DNA of 64,000 bases from Bacillus sp. IITD106 (GTDB lineage Bacteria > Bacillota > Bacilli > Bacillales > Bacillaceae_C): contig NZ_JAIAZY010000019.1 of assembly GCF_019459225.1 (NCBI RefSeq), positions 1-64,000 of the forward strand. The letters are read 5' to 3'. The translations under genes were made by a program, and so were the position numbers. The stretch's first letter is position 1. The number at the start of each line of letters is the position of its first letter. Below the pieces are notes generated by a model. The model saw only the letters and a list, made by a program, of their open reading frames with translations. It searched no databases and was not told where the DNA came from. Positions 34,143-43,024 of the stretch are shown here, piece by piece.

Positions 34143-34208
34143 ATTGACAATCAATTTTTAAATATGTTATTTAATTAATCATTAGCACTCTGCTCCGTGG
34201 AGTGCTAA
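34143..34208 (+). promoter_or_regulatory. CIRCE operator (HrcA site) and promoter of htpG
   Basis: A perfect CIRCE element, TTAGCACTC-N9-GAGTGCTAA, spans 34182-34208. A -35 TTGACA lies at 34143-34148, with a TTATTT-type -10 near 34167, so the operator covers the transcription start. HrcA should therefore repress htpG in the absence of heat stress. Confidence 0.93.
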
Positions 34209-34254
34209 AATGAAGTTGTCTATTAAATACATATGGTGGAAAGGAGACTTTTTC

Positions 34255-36135
34255 ATGGAAACAAAACAATTCCAAGCAGAATCGAAAAGGCTATTGGAGA
34301 TGATGATTAATTCCATTTATTCTCAAAAGGAAATTTTCCTCAGAGAATTGATTTCGAATTCCAGTGATGCCATCGATAAAATTTATTACAAGGCTCTTAC
34401 GGATGATTCGTTAAGCTTTGATAAAGACAGTTACTACATAAAGGTAACCCCGAATAAAGATAAACGAACTTTGACAGTAACCGATACTGGTATCGGAATG
34501 ACGAAGGAAGAATTAGAAACGAATCTCGGAATTATTGCTAAGAGTGGTTCTTTAGCATTTAAAACTGAAAACGAATTAAAAGATGGTCATGATATTATTG
34601 GTCAATTTGGTGTTGGATTTTATTCCGCTTTTATGGTGGCTGATGAGGTTACAGTCATTAGTAAAGCGTTGGGGAGCGATGAGGCGTACAAATGGTATTC
34701 AGCAGGTGCGGATGGATATACGATTGAGCCATTTGAAAAAGAAACGGTTGGTACTGAGATCACATTAAAAATCAAAGAAAATACCGAAGAAGAGCAGTAC
34801 GATGAATTTTTAGAAGAGTATAGCTTAAAATCTATCATCAAGAAATACTCAGACTTCATCCGCTATCCAATAAAAATGGATGTTACGGAAAGCAAGTTAA
34901 AAGAAGGTACTGAAAATGAATACGAAGAGGTTAAGGAAGAGCAAATCATCAACAGCATGGTGCCGATTTGGAGAAAAAATAAAAGTGAACTTACAGATGA
35001 AGATTATGAGAATTTTTACGCGGAGAAACATTATGGCTATGACAAGCCTTTAGCTCATATTCATACTAGTGTTGACGGGGCTATTCGTTACAATGCGATT
35101 TTATATATTCCTGAAAAAACGCCTTTTGACTATTATTCTAAGGAGTATGAAAAGGGCTTAGAGTTATATTCAAATGGCGTATTGATCATGAATAAATGCG
35201 CTGACCTTCTACCAGATCACTTTAGCTTTGTAAAAGGAATGGTCGATTCACCGGACCTTTCATTAAACATTTCAAGGGAAATCTTGCAGCACGACCGTCA
35301 ATTAAAGCGCATCGCCAATAATATTAATAAAAAGATTAAAAGCGAATTACAAAATCTATTGAAAAATGATCGGGACAAGTATGTGAAGTTTTATGAATCA
35401 TTCGGAAGACAGCTTAAGTATGGCGTGTATAGTGACTTCGGAATGAATAAAGAAACATTGCAGGATTTATTGTTATTCTATTCTTCCAAAGAGAAAAAGC
35501 TCGTCACATTGGATGAGTACGTGTCAAGAATGCCTGAGGATCAAAAATATATTTATTATGCTTCTGGTGAATCTAATGAAAGAATTGAAAAGCTCCCGCA
35601 AACGGAATTAGTAGCGGATAAAGGTTATGAAATTCTGTATTTCACAGAGGATATCGATGAGTTCGCGATTAAAATGTTGATGAACTACAAAGAAAAAGAA
35701 TTCAAATCAGTCTCAAGCAGTGATTTAGGAATTGACGCTGCAGATAATGAAGAGAAATCGGAAACGGAAGAAAAAGCCGACAAGGATCTTTTCAATGAAA
35801 TGAAAACAATTTTGGCAGATAAAGTGAAGGACGTCAGGGCATCTAAAAGATTGAGATCCCATCCTGTATGTTTTTCCACTGATGGTGAAGTTACAATCGA
35901 AATGGAAAAAATCTTGAATTCTATGCCTGATAACCAAAACATTCAAGCTGAAAAGGTATTGGAAATCAATACACAACATGAAGTTTTCCAATCCTTAAAA
36001 GACGCGTTTGAAAAAGATAAAGAAAAATTATCACTATATACAAATTTACTGTACAATCAAGCCCTGCTAATTGAAGGCTTGCCAATCAACGACCCGGTTG
36101 AGTTTACGAATGATATTTGTAAAGTGATGGTTTGA
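34255..36135 (+). CDS. htpG: Molecular chaperone HtpG (Hsp90)
   Basis: A 626-residue bacterial Hsp90. The N-terminal GHKL ATPase has [13 protein letters not shown] near residue 31, [12 protein letters not shown] near residue 78 and [17 protein letters not shown] near residue 117. Middle and C-terminal dimerisation domains complete the usual length. It assists folding and remodelling of stress-sensitive client proteins in the cytoplasm. AAAGGAG precedes ATG 34255. The CIRCE element upstream puts it in the HrcA regulon, unlike the B. subtilis gene. Confidence 0.97.
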   Translation: METKQFQAESKRLLEMMINSIYSQKEIFLRELISNSSDAIDKIYYKALTDDSLSFDKDSYYIKVTPNKDKRTLTVTDTGIGMTKEELETNLGIIAKSGSLAFKTENELKDGHDIIGQFGVGFYSAFMVADEVTVISKALGSDEAYKWYSAGADGYTIEPFEKETVGTEITLKIKENTEEEQYDEFLEEYSLKSIIKKYSDFIRYPIKMDVTESKLKEGTENEYEEVKEEQIINSMVPIWRKNKSELTDEDYENFYAEKHYGYDKPLAHIHTSVDGAIRYNAILYIPEKTPFDYYSKEYEKGLELYSNGVLIMNKCADLLPDHFSFVKGMVDSPDLSLNISREILQHDRQLKRIANNINKKIKSELQNLLKNDRDKYVKFYESFGRQLKYGVYSDFGMNKETLQDLLLFYSSKEKKLVTLDEYVSRMPEDQKYIYYASGESNERIEKLPQTELVADKGYEILYFTEDIDEFAIKMLMNYKEKEFKSVSSSDLGIDAADNEEKSETEEKADKDLFNEMKTILADKVKDVRASKRLRSHPVCFSTDGEVTIEMEKILNSMPDNQNIQAEKVLEINTQHEVFQSLKDAFEKDKEKLSLYTNLLYNQALLIEGLPINDPVEFTNDICKVMV

Positions 36136-36143
36136 TTACGAAT

Positions 36144-36192
36144 AGGCTGTCTAAAAAGTCAGTGAAAACTGAGCTTTTTGACAGCCTTTTTA
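36144..36192 (+). terminator. Terminator after htpG
   Basis: A long stem AGGCTGTC-AAAAAG / CTTTTTGACAGCCT is followed by TTTTTATTTTT. Confidence 0.9.
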
Positions 36193-36240
36193 TTTTTCTC
36201 CAAAAAAGGTAAAGGAGTCCGATATCCATAATATTTTTAG

Positions 36241-36278
36241 AAAAGCAGCTCCATTATTAAAGGAGTTGCTTTTTTATT
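36241..36278 (+). terminator. Second terminator-like hairpin upstream of swrC
   Basis: The stem AAGCAGCTCC / GGAGTTGCTT (one G-U) with an 8-nt loop is followed by TTTTTATTT. Together with the htpG terminator it insulates swrC. The stretch from 36279 to 36469 holds no other recognisable gene. Confidence 0.75.
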
Positions 36279-36469
36279 TAACAATCCAAAGATTATTCAA
36301 TATTTAATTAGAATCCTCCCTAAACACATGACCCATTCCGAAATATATAAGACTTCCATCTTCACTATTAGTTGTTATTTGAGGGCTTTACATTCATTCT
36401 TGCTAAGTCTCTGGTCGGAGGTAATTTTACATATACAGCCTGAGGATAGGGAAGGGAGGAAAACCTATA

Positions 36470-36529
36470 ATGAAAAAGATATCGTGCAAAAAGGGAAGGA
36501 TAAAAAATATTAACGAAGGAGAAAAGTGA
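36470..36529 (+). CDS. Possible 19-residue leader peptide coupled to swrC
   Basis: A short ORF of 19 codons with a GGGAGG ribosome binding site at 36454-36459. The product is very basic (seven lysines and one arginine). Its TGA stop at 36527-36529 overlaps the swrC ATG at 36529, so ribosomes finishing the leader could restart on swrC. Coding is uncertain; the leader has no recognised relative. Confidence 0.35.
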   Translation: MKKISCKKGRIKNINEGEK

Positions 36530-39500
36530 TGCAGTCATGGATTAAATTTTCATTAAAGAACGCAGGGGTTATTTTTATCGCCATGATAATGGTGATTGTG
36601 GGTGGTATTTATTCCGTCAAAACAATGAAGATGGAGTCGATGCCGAATGTCGACATACCGTATATTATCGTCCAGGTTCCATATGTTGGAGCTACCCCAG
36701 AACAAGGATTAGAGGATATAGGAAAACCGTTGGAAACGACGCTGTCAGGAATCAAGAAACTGGATAATCTCTATATTGAAGCACACAGCAATGTAGTTGT
36801 TGGGATTCTTGAGTTTAATATGAGCAAGGATATGGATGAAGCCGAAAAGGATGTGACAACAGCTGTCGCTTCGATCAAGCTGCCGGAAGGTGCCGATAAA
36901 CCTCAAATTCTTAAGGACGGACCTTCTGCGATGCCGGTTTTTCAGTTTGCTCTTTCGTCTGAAACAGCCAATCAATCTGACCTGACACAATATATCAATG
37001 AACACATCAAGCCGTCCTTAGCCAGAATAGACGGGGCAGGGACCATTGATATAAATGGTGAGACTGAAAAAGAAGTGGCCGTCAAACTGGATCCGGAAAA
37101 GATGAAAAAGTATGGGATTTCATATGAGACTGTCAAGCAAACATTTTTAGCACATCATTTCTCGTTTCCTGCTGGGCAGGTCAATGTTGATGATAAAACC
37201 TTGAATGTGCAGGCTGATTTTAAGCTGGAATCTATAAAAGCCGTTGAGGATGTTCAAATATTGGCCCAAGGTCCTGCTGGATTAGTGAATGTGAAATTAT
37301 CGGAGATCGCCGACGTTTCATATAGTAATAGAAAGGAACAAGTCTATACTCGATTGAATGAAAAGCCAGCTGTTTTAGTAGAAATGAAGGCGCAGGCAGG
37401 ATCCAATACAGTTGAAGTGGTTGGTAAGGCGAAGGAAGTGTTGGATAAATTAGATCTTCCAGAGGGCTATACGTTAACCAAATTATATGACACTTCCAAG
37501 GAAGTAAAAACATCGGTTGATGGGATGCTTCGCGAAGTATTGCTTGGTACGTTGTTTGCGGTTATTGTAACGTTTTTGTTTTTGCGGAATATAAGAGCAA
37601 CCATTGTTGCCGTGCTTTCGATTCCATTATCGATTTTGGCCTCGATGGTGACGATGAAGTTTTTGGACTATAGTTTAAACATGATGACCCTTGCTGGGAT
37701 TGCCGTTGCGGTCGGCCGGGTGATTGATGACTCAATTGTTGTCATTGAAAATGTTTATCGCAGGACCCTGATTAGCCCTAAACGGGATGAGCGGATGGTA
37801 TTGACGGCTGCTAAAGAAGTGGGTGGAGCGATTACCTCTTCCACGCTGACAACGATTGCCGTGTTTGGACCGCTTTCGTTTGTACCAGGAATTATTGGCG
37901 GATTCTTTGCGCCATTTGGCATAACAGTCATCGTTGCACTGGCGTTTTCATTGATCGTAGCTTTAACGGTCGTGCCATTATTGGCGAAGTTATTTTTACT
38001 AAGGATCAAGCATAAAGAAGTGAAGGAAACTTGGTTTGAAAAAGCCTATAAGAATACTTTGTCTTGGGTCCTAAATCGCCGTGCTGTGACGATTGTGCTG
38101 GCGGTGGTGATGTTTGCCGGGTCGCTCGCCTTGGTTCCGATGATTCCGCAGAACTTTTTACCGCAGGAAAAAGCCGTTTCTTACCGGTTAACAGGGGAAT
38201 TGCCGGATGGCACTTCGTTGGAAAAGGCAAATGGGCTGGCAATGAAAATAGAAAAGATTTTAGCTGAAGAAAAGCATATTAAAAATGTTCAAACGATTGC
38301 GAGCGGGAACTTTATTATTTTTTCCATCGATTTAAAAGATGCTGTAACGAAGGAACAAACGAATGACTTTGAAAAAAGTGTCAGATCTAAAGTTGAAAAA
38401 TTGGATAATCAAATGCAGGTGGCACTTGCTCCTGTCGGGATTGTTGGAACAAGCGGTCTGGCGCTGATTGTTGAGGGCGGCAATGTTCAAAATTTAGAGG
38501 ACGCCGGGAAGTTGATTGTTGATAAAATAAAAGATATTGATGGATTGGAAAATGTTCAAACGAACCTTTCTGGAGTGAAGGAACAGCTTCAGTTGTCGAT
38601 TGACGATCAGAAAGCAGCTGAAAAAGGATTGAACCCGATTATGGTGGCCGGTTTCGCTAGGGAGCTGATTGCAGGCAATCGTGTTGGTGATATTCAAGTT
38701 GAAGGGAAAACGACAAGTGTGAATTTGTTGTTGAATAGTGATTCGGGAGACTCCATTCATGATATTTTAAGTCAAAAAATCATGAGTCCGATTGGGCAGG
38801 AAGTAACGCTTTCCGAAGTAGCAACACTTTCAAAAGAGCCTAGCCCTTCGGCGTTGTACCGGTTAAATCAGCAGCAATATGTCCAAGTTACGGGACGGAT
38901 TACGACCGATAATTCTTCAGGTGTGCAGGCAGAGGTCGAAAAGCGGCTGAAAACCTTAGAATTGCCGGATGGGATCACCTATTATTCTGTAGGCCAGGCG
39001 CAAGCAATGAATGAAGGATTTACAAATATGACTATTGCGATGGCTGTTGCGGTAGTGCTTGTGTTTATCGTGATGCTGGTGGCGTTTGGAAATATGGTCA
39101 TGCCGATTGCGATTCTTTCCTCTTTGCCATTCTTATTCTCGGGTGGATTGCTTGGATTGTATCTGACACGGCAGGCTCTCGGAATGCCGGCACTGGTTGG
39201 ATTCTTGATGTTAATTGGAATCGTTGTTACAAATGCGATTGTGTTAATGGAACGGGTAAAGCAAAATGAGAAGAAGGGCATGGAGGTCACAGCAGCTTTA
39301 CTTGAGGCAGGTAAGACACGTCTTCGCCCCATCTTGATGACGGCGCTGGCAACAATCGGCGCGCTATTGCCTTTAGCTCTGTCCAGTGATGCAGGCTTGA
39401 TTTCGAGATCTTTGGCGATTGTCGTTATTTCTGGGCTGTTGGCATCGACTCTGTTAACCCTTGTTATTGTTCCGACGACCTATCATATTTTGAGCTCTAT

Positions 39501-39585
39501 AAGGGCGAGATTTAGCAGGAAGAGTGAAACAACAGTGTCTGTCACAACTAGAAGTGCGGCGAATATGACGGGACTTTTGAAATGA
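36529..39585 (+). CDS. swrC: RND-family multidrug/lipopeptide efflux pump (SwrC/AcrB-like)
   Basis: A 1018-residue inner-membrane RND permease. A first membrane helix (about residues 12-30) precedes a large extracytoplasmic region, then a six-helix bundle (about 335-480) with GRVIDDSIVVIENVYRR. This half is repeated at the C-terminus with LMLIGIVVTNAIVLMERVKQ. B. subtilis SwrC gives surfactin self-resistance and aids swarming. Proton-driven export of amphipathic compounds is the likely role. Codon usage seems richer in G/C than that of its neighbours. ATG 36529 follows GAAGGAGA. Confidence 0.92.
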   Translation: MQSWIKFSLKNAGVIFIAMIMVIVGGIYSVKTMKMESMPNVDIPYIIVQVPYVGATPEQGLEDIGKPLETTLSGIKKLDNLYIEAHSNVVVGILEFNMSKDMDEAEKDVTTAVASIKLPEGADKPQILKDGPSAMPVFQFALSSETANQSDLTQYINEHIKPSLARIDGAGTIDINGETEKEVAVKLDPEKMKKYGISYETVKQTFLAHHFSFPAGQVNVDDKTLNVQADFKLESIKAVEDVQILAQGPAGLVNVKLSEIADVSYSNRKEQVYTRLNEKPAVLVEMKAQAGSNTVEVVGKAKEVLDKLDLPEGYTLTKLYDTSKEVKTSVDGMLREVLLGTLFAVIVTFLFLRNIRATIVAVLSIPLSILASMVTMKFLDYSLNMMTLAGIAVAVGRVIDDSIVVIENVYRRTLISPKRDERMVLTAAKEVGGAITSSTLTTIAVFGPLSFVPGIIGGFFAPFGITVIVALAFSLIVALTVVPLLAKLFLLRIKHKEVKETWFEKAYKNTLSWVLNRRAVTIVLAVVMFAGSLALVPMIPQNFLPQEKAVSYRLTGELPDGTSLEKANGLAMKIEKILAEEKHIKNVQTIASGNFIIFSIDLKDAVTKEQTNDFEKSVRSKVEKLDNQMQVALAPVGIVGTSGLALIVEGGNVQNLEDAGKLIVDKIKDIDGLENVQTNLSGVKEQLQLSIDDQKAAEKGLNPIMVAGFARELIAGNRVGDIQVEGKTTSVNLLLNSDSGDSIHDILSQKIMSPIGQEVTLSEVATLSKEPSPSALYRLNQQQYVQVTGRITTDNSSGVQAEVEKRLKTLELPDGITYYSVGQAQAMNEGFTNMTIAMAVAVVLVFIVMLVAFGNMVMPIAILSSLPFLFSGGLLGLYLTRQALGMPALVGFLMLIGIVVTNAIVLMERVKQNEKKGMEVTAALLEAGKTRLRPILMTALATIGALLPLALSSDAGLISRSLAIVVISGLLASTLLTLVIVPTTYHILSSIRARFSRKSETTVSVTTRSAANMTGLLK

Positions 39586-39593
39586 TTAGGAAG

Positions 39594-39624
39594 GAGAAGT
39601 GTATAATCAGCACTTCTCTTTTTT
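39594..39624 (+). terminator. Terminator after swrC
   Basis: The 8-bp stem GAGAAGTG / CACTTCTC is followed by TTTTTTG. Confidence 0.85.
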
Positions 39625-39751
39625 GTATAATTCATCAAATCTTCTTCGTTATTGGTCTTTCTTTTTTTCCACTTCTGAATATTTAAATCTATCTAACTCG
39701 GGTATATCAATAATACGTTTGTATATTAGGTGCATTGGGAGATGAGATTAC

Positions 39752-40594
39752 ATGCGGTGGGAAGGCAGAAGAGGAAGCACTAGTATAGAAGATAGAAGAG
39801 GACGGGGCGGCACAATGATCGCTGGAGGTGGAATTGGTGGTCTTATTCTCCTACTCGTCTTTACGTTTCTCGGAGGGGATCCAGGCACCTTGTTGCAGGG
39901 TGTAGAAACTCAAGGATATGACAATCCACCACCCTATGAGGAAACGGCAAAAGAGAAGCAACTATCAGAATTTGTCTCTGTCGTTTTAGCAGATACAGAG
40001 GATGTATGGAGTGAGATTTTTAAAGAGGAAGGGCTAGTTTATAAAAATCCGATATTGGTACTTTATAACGGTAGCGTCCAATCCGCTTGTGGAGCGGCAA
40101 GTTCAGCAGTCGGTCCTTTCTACTGTCCAGGAGATGAGAAGCTTTATATTGATTTAAGCTTTTATGATGAGCTCCAGCAAAAATTCAATGCTCCAGGAGA
40201 TTTTGCGATGGCCTATGTCATTGCGCACGAGGTGGGTCATCATGTACAGAAACTGTTGGGGACGAGTGACAAAGTGGCAGCACTTAGACAAAGGCTCAGC
40301 GACAAGGAATACAATAAATACTCTGTAAGACTTGAATTACAGGCAGATTACTATGCCGGCGTATGGGCAAATCATGCCGAAAGTTTGAATCTGTTAGACG
40401 ATGGTGATATTGAAGAGGCAATCCACGCGGCAAGTGCGGTCGGTGATGACACACTTCAAAAAAGGGCACAAGGATACGTCGTACCTGAGAGCTTTACTCA
40501 TGGAACATCGGAACAAAGAATGCGCTGGTTTAAAAAAGGTTATCAATCAGGTAATTTAGAGGAAGGAGATACTTTTAATATTTCGGAATTGTAA
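39752..40594 (+). CDS. Neutral zinc metallopeptidase, YpfJ family
   Basis: A 280-residue protein of the YpfJ-type putative neutral zinc metallopeptidase family. A basic N-terminus with an R-G-rich stretch precedes a membrane helix (about residues 27-44). The zinc site is HEVGHHVQKLLG near residue 155, with downstream ELQADYYAG near residue 193 supplying further ligands. The catalytic domain faces outside. No substrate is known for the family. The cupin gene follows 14 nt later. Confidence 0.9.
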   Translation: MRWEGRRGSTSIEDRRGRGGTMIAGGGIGGLILLLVFTFLGGDPGTLLQGVETQGYDNPPPYEETAKEKQLSEFVSVVLADTEDVWSEIFKEEGLVYKNPILVLYNGSVQSACGAASSAVGPFYCPGDEKLYIDLSFYDELQQKFNAPGDFAMAYVIAHEVGHHVQKLLGTSDKVAALRQRLSDKEYNKYSVRLELQADYYAGVWANHAESLNLLDDGDIEEAIHAASAVGDDTLQKRAQGYVVPESFTHGTSEQRMRWFKKGYQSGNLEEGDTFNISEL

Positions 40595-40607
40595 AGGAGG
40601 AGTTACG

Positions 40608-41108
40608 TTGAAAATGAATGTTAATAGCTTTATGTTTCGAGACGATGGAGAGATTCCTAACAACCCTGATCTTCCCGTCATAGTGTATGAACAAGTTTTT
40701 AAGGATAATCCAAATGATATTGAGGCTGCCTTTAATCGCCATGGCTGGACGGGTAGCTGGACAGGGGGAGTATTTGATTATCATCATTATCATAGCAATA
40801 CTCATGAAGTGCTTGCTGTAAAAAGGGGTAATGCCACAATCCTTGTAGGGGGAGAGGAGGGCGAACGCCTCCGTGTAGAGACGGGCGATGTGATCGTTCT
40901 TCCAGCTGGAACAGGGCATAAAAAACTAGATAGCAGTGATGACTTTGAGGTTGTAGGTGCATACCCTGGTGGGATGACTCCTAATCTAAGAAGGAGAGAT
41001 ACAAAGTCACGCAATCAAGACTTATCTGAAATCAAACATGTACCGATTCCAGAAACAGACCCAGTGTTCGGAGATAAAGGACTATTGTTAGAAAAATGGA
41101 TAAAGTAG
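40608..41108 (+). CDS. Cupin-domain protein (YjlB-like)
   Basis: A 166-residue single-cupin protein close to B. subtilis YjlB. The first cupin motif is HHYHSNTHEVLAVKRG (about residues 61-76), giving metal-ligand histidines and Glu. The second is GDVIVLPAGTGHKKL near residue 95. TTG 40608 is favoured because AAAGGAGGAG ends 6 nt upstream; an ATG at 40614 is the alternative. The protein may be an enzyme or a binding protein. It is probably co-transcribed with the metallopeptidase. Confidence 0.88.
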   Translation: MKMNVNSFMFRDDGEIPNNPDLPVIVYEQVFKDNPNDIEAAFNRHGWTGSWTGGVFDYHHYHSNTHEVLAVKRGNATILVGGEEGERLRVETGDVIVLPAGTGHKKLDSSDDFEVVGAYPGGMTPNLRRRDTKSRNQDLSEIKHVPIPETDPVFGDKGLLLEKWIK

Positions 41109-41141
41109 GAGGATTGGACTGTGGGTCTAATCCTCCTTTTC
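41107..41141 (+). terminator. Terminator after the cupin gene
   Basis: The perfect 9-bp stem AGGAGGATT / AATCCTCCT has a 13-nt loop and is followed by TTTTC. Confidence 0.85.
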
Positions 41142-41259
41142 TAAAAGTTTGGCATCGAGAGTAAATAAGTCTGTCGCATTTCAAAATGTAAAATGGATGA
41201 CTATCATTTTCATAGGTGTATAATGAAAAAGATATTGAAAGTAACAGGAGACGAACATC

Positions 41260-42519
41260 TTGGAAAAGCAAAATAGTAAATATAGATGGATAGTATTTGT
41301 AACAGTATTATTTACATACTTTGTGATTGTAAGTCAAAGAACAGCACCAGGATTAATCTCAGATCAACTGATGCATGATTTCAAAGTAACAGCAGGTACC
41401 ATTGGATTATTGACGAGCATACAATTTTTTGCCTATGCAAGCTTGCAAATTCCTGTTGGGGTTTTATCGGATCGATTTGGTCCAAACTTTTTCTTGATTA
41501 TTGGTGCTTTGCTTAATGGCATAGGAACCTTGTTATATAGCATTGCTCCCAATGAATTCATCCTTCTTATGGCACGACTATTGGTGGGGATTGGCGACGC
41601 AGCCATTTGGGTTAATTTAGTATTGATCCTGAGCCAATGGTTCAAAGTGAAAGAGTTTATCGGGCTGCTTGGCATAGCTGGAATGTCAGGAAGCTTAGGG
41701 GTATTAATGGCGACCGTTCCTTTTTCCGCTTGGATAAGCTTATCGGGATGGAGGCCAGTCTTTTTTACAGTGGGAATTATTTTATGTCTTTGTGCATGTC
41801 TTCTTTATTATGTTCTTGAGAAGAAGCCGAGACATATCATTAAGGATTATAAATTTTCTAGTCAGACTGAGGCTAAACGGGAAAAAACAGGTTTGTTGTT
41901 ACCTAGAATATTTTCCGATCGTCAAGCATGGGCAACCTTCTTTTGTCATTTCGGACTTGTCGGAACGTATATTGGATTCATTGGTTCTTGGGCGGTACCG
42001 TACGGAATCCATGTGTACGGAATGTCACGTTCAAGTGCGAGTCAGCTTGTCATGATTGGTTTGATCGGCGCGCTCATCGGTTCCCCTTTGACAACTTGGA
42101 TTGCAAGTCGTTTAGGAACAATCAAACGTCCTTATATGTTCGTTCATTTTATCATTTTTTTATGTTGGCTTGCGTTATTTGTAGTCGGTGGAAAGCCACC
42201 ATATGCAGTACTCGTTATTCTTTTCTTAATCATTGGTTTCGGAAATGGTGCAAGCTCTCTAACATTTGCTGTAGTCCGGCAATCTTTTGATATAAAAGTG
42301 GTTGGGGTCGTATCTGGTTTCGCTAATACGGGTGGTTTTTTAAGTGCTGTTCTATTACCAGGTATTTTTGGAAAAATACTCGATCATTTTCACACCTCAC
42401 CGAGTGTAGTAGGTTATCATTACGGCTTTATCATTCCGGTTGTATTCTCATTAATAGGATTAATCGGAGGAATGTTGATTAAGGAGCATCGGCAAGAAAT
42501 AAGACAAACAGTAGGGTGA
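41260..42519 (+). CDS. MFS transporter, organic-acid/nitrate-type (COG2271-like)
   Basis: A 419-residue MFS carrier with twelve predicted segments. Motif A is GVLSDRFGPNFFLIIGALL near residue 67, and IWVNLVLILSQWF near residue 112 marks the central helices. It resembles the anion:cation or oxalate/phthalate-type MFS families. TTG 41260 starts the frame, with AACAGGAGA upstream. It is monocistronic with its own terminator. Substrate not evident. Confidence 0.85.
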   Translation: MEKQNSKYRWIVFVTVLFTYFVIVSQRTAPGLISDQLMHDFKVTAGTIGLLTSIQFFAYASLQIPVGVLSDRFGPNFFLIIGALLNGIGTLLYSIAPNEFILLMARLLVGIGDAAIWVNLVLILSQWFKVKEFIGLLGIAGMSGSLGVLMATVPFSAWISLSGWRPVFFTVGIILCLCACLLYYVLEKKPRHIIKDYKFSSQTEAKREKTGLLLPRIFSDRQAWATFFCHFGLVGTYIGFIGSWAVPYGIHVYGMSRSSASQLVMIGLIGALIGSPLTTWIASRLGTIKRPYMFVHFIIFLCWLALFVVGGKPPYAVLVILFLIIGFGNGASSLTFAVVRQSFDIKVVGVVSGFANTGGFLSAVLLPGIFGKILDHFHTSPSVVGYHYGFIIPVVFSLIGLIGGMLIKEHRQEIRQTVG

Positions 42520-42529
42520 TACCCAATAA

Positions 42530-42567
42530 AAAAAGGAAAATCCTATCATTTCTGGATTTTCCTTTTT
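42530..42567. terminator. Bidirectional terminator
   Basis: A perfect 14-bp stem AAAAAGGAAAATCC / GGATTTTCCTTTTT lies between the MFS gene and the remnant HDOD gene on the opposite strand, with T-runs in both directions. Confidence 0.9.
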
Positions 42568-42847
42568 AAATATCAATCAATTCTTTCGCCCACGTGAAAG
42601 CTTCATAATAGATGTTATGAGCAATACTATCTTCAATATTCAGCTTCCCACAACAGAGGTTAAACCCTTCCCAATCTCCTCTTTCAATGGAAATAATCAA
42701 ATCAAGCGCATCCTTCATCTCGTTAGAGCGTCCTTTTAAAGCTTCACATATGTCTTCTTGGAGCGGCATAGAAAGTAATAATTCCTCCATGCTCTGACCT
42801 AATAATACATCCATAAGAGAGAACATTCCGGATGAACCTCCCTCCAC
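42566..42847 (-). pseudogene. C-terminal fragment of an EAL/HDOD signalling protein (YuxH/CdgJ-like)
   Basis: The 93 codons match the end of the HDOD domain found in EAL-HDOD proteins. Signs are SSGMFSLMDVLLGQSMEELL and a closing ISIERGDWEGFN and YEAFTWAKELI. The rest of the gene, including the EAL domain, is missing. The homology ends at 42847, where the IS200/IS605-type right end begins. The remaining segment is therefore a truncation remnant, probably not expressed. Confidence 0.75.
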
Positions 42848-43024
42848 TTAAAACATGCTGTTTTTGAAGTGGGGGTTTCCAAACAAATCGATAAAAGAAT
42901 CCAACAAGGAATGAGGGTGGCCCATTCCTTTTATGACAAGTCACAGGAATTCTTCCTATCAACTAGATTTGGCAACAGTCATTTCATTGACTGGGTCGGA
43001 ACAGACCATCTACTACTTCCCGCC

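Noticed and set aside
36328-36513. 61-codon ORF upstream of swrC
   Set aside because: No ribosome binding site, low-complexity mixed composition, and a better-supported short leader ORF overlaps it.
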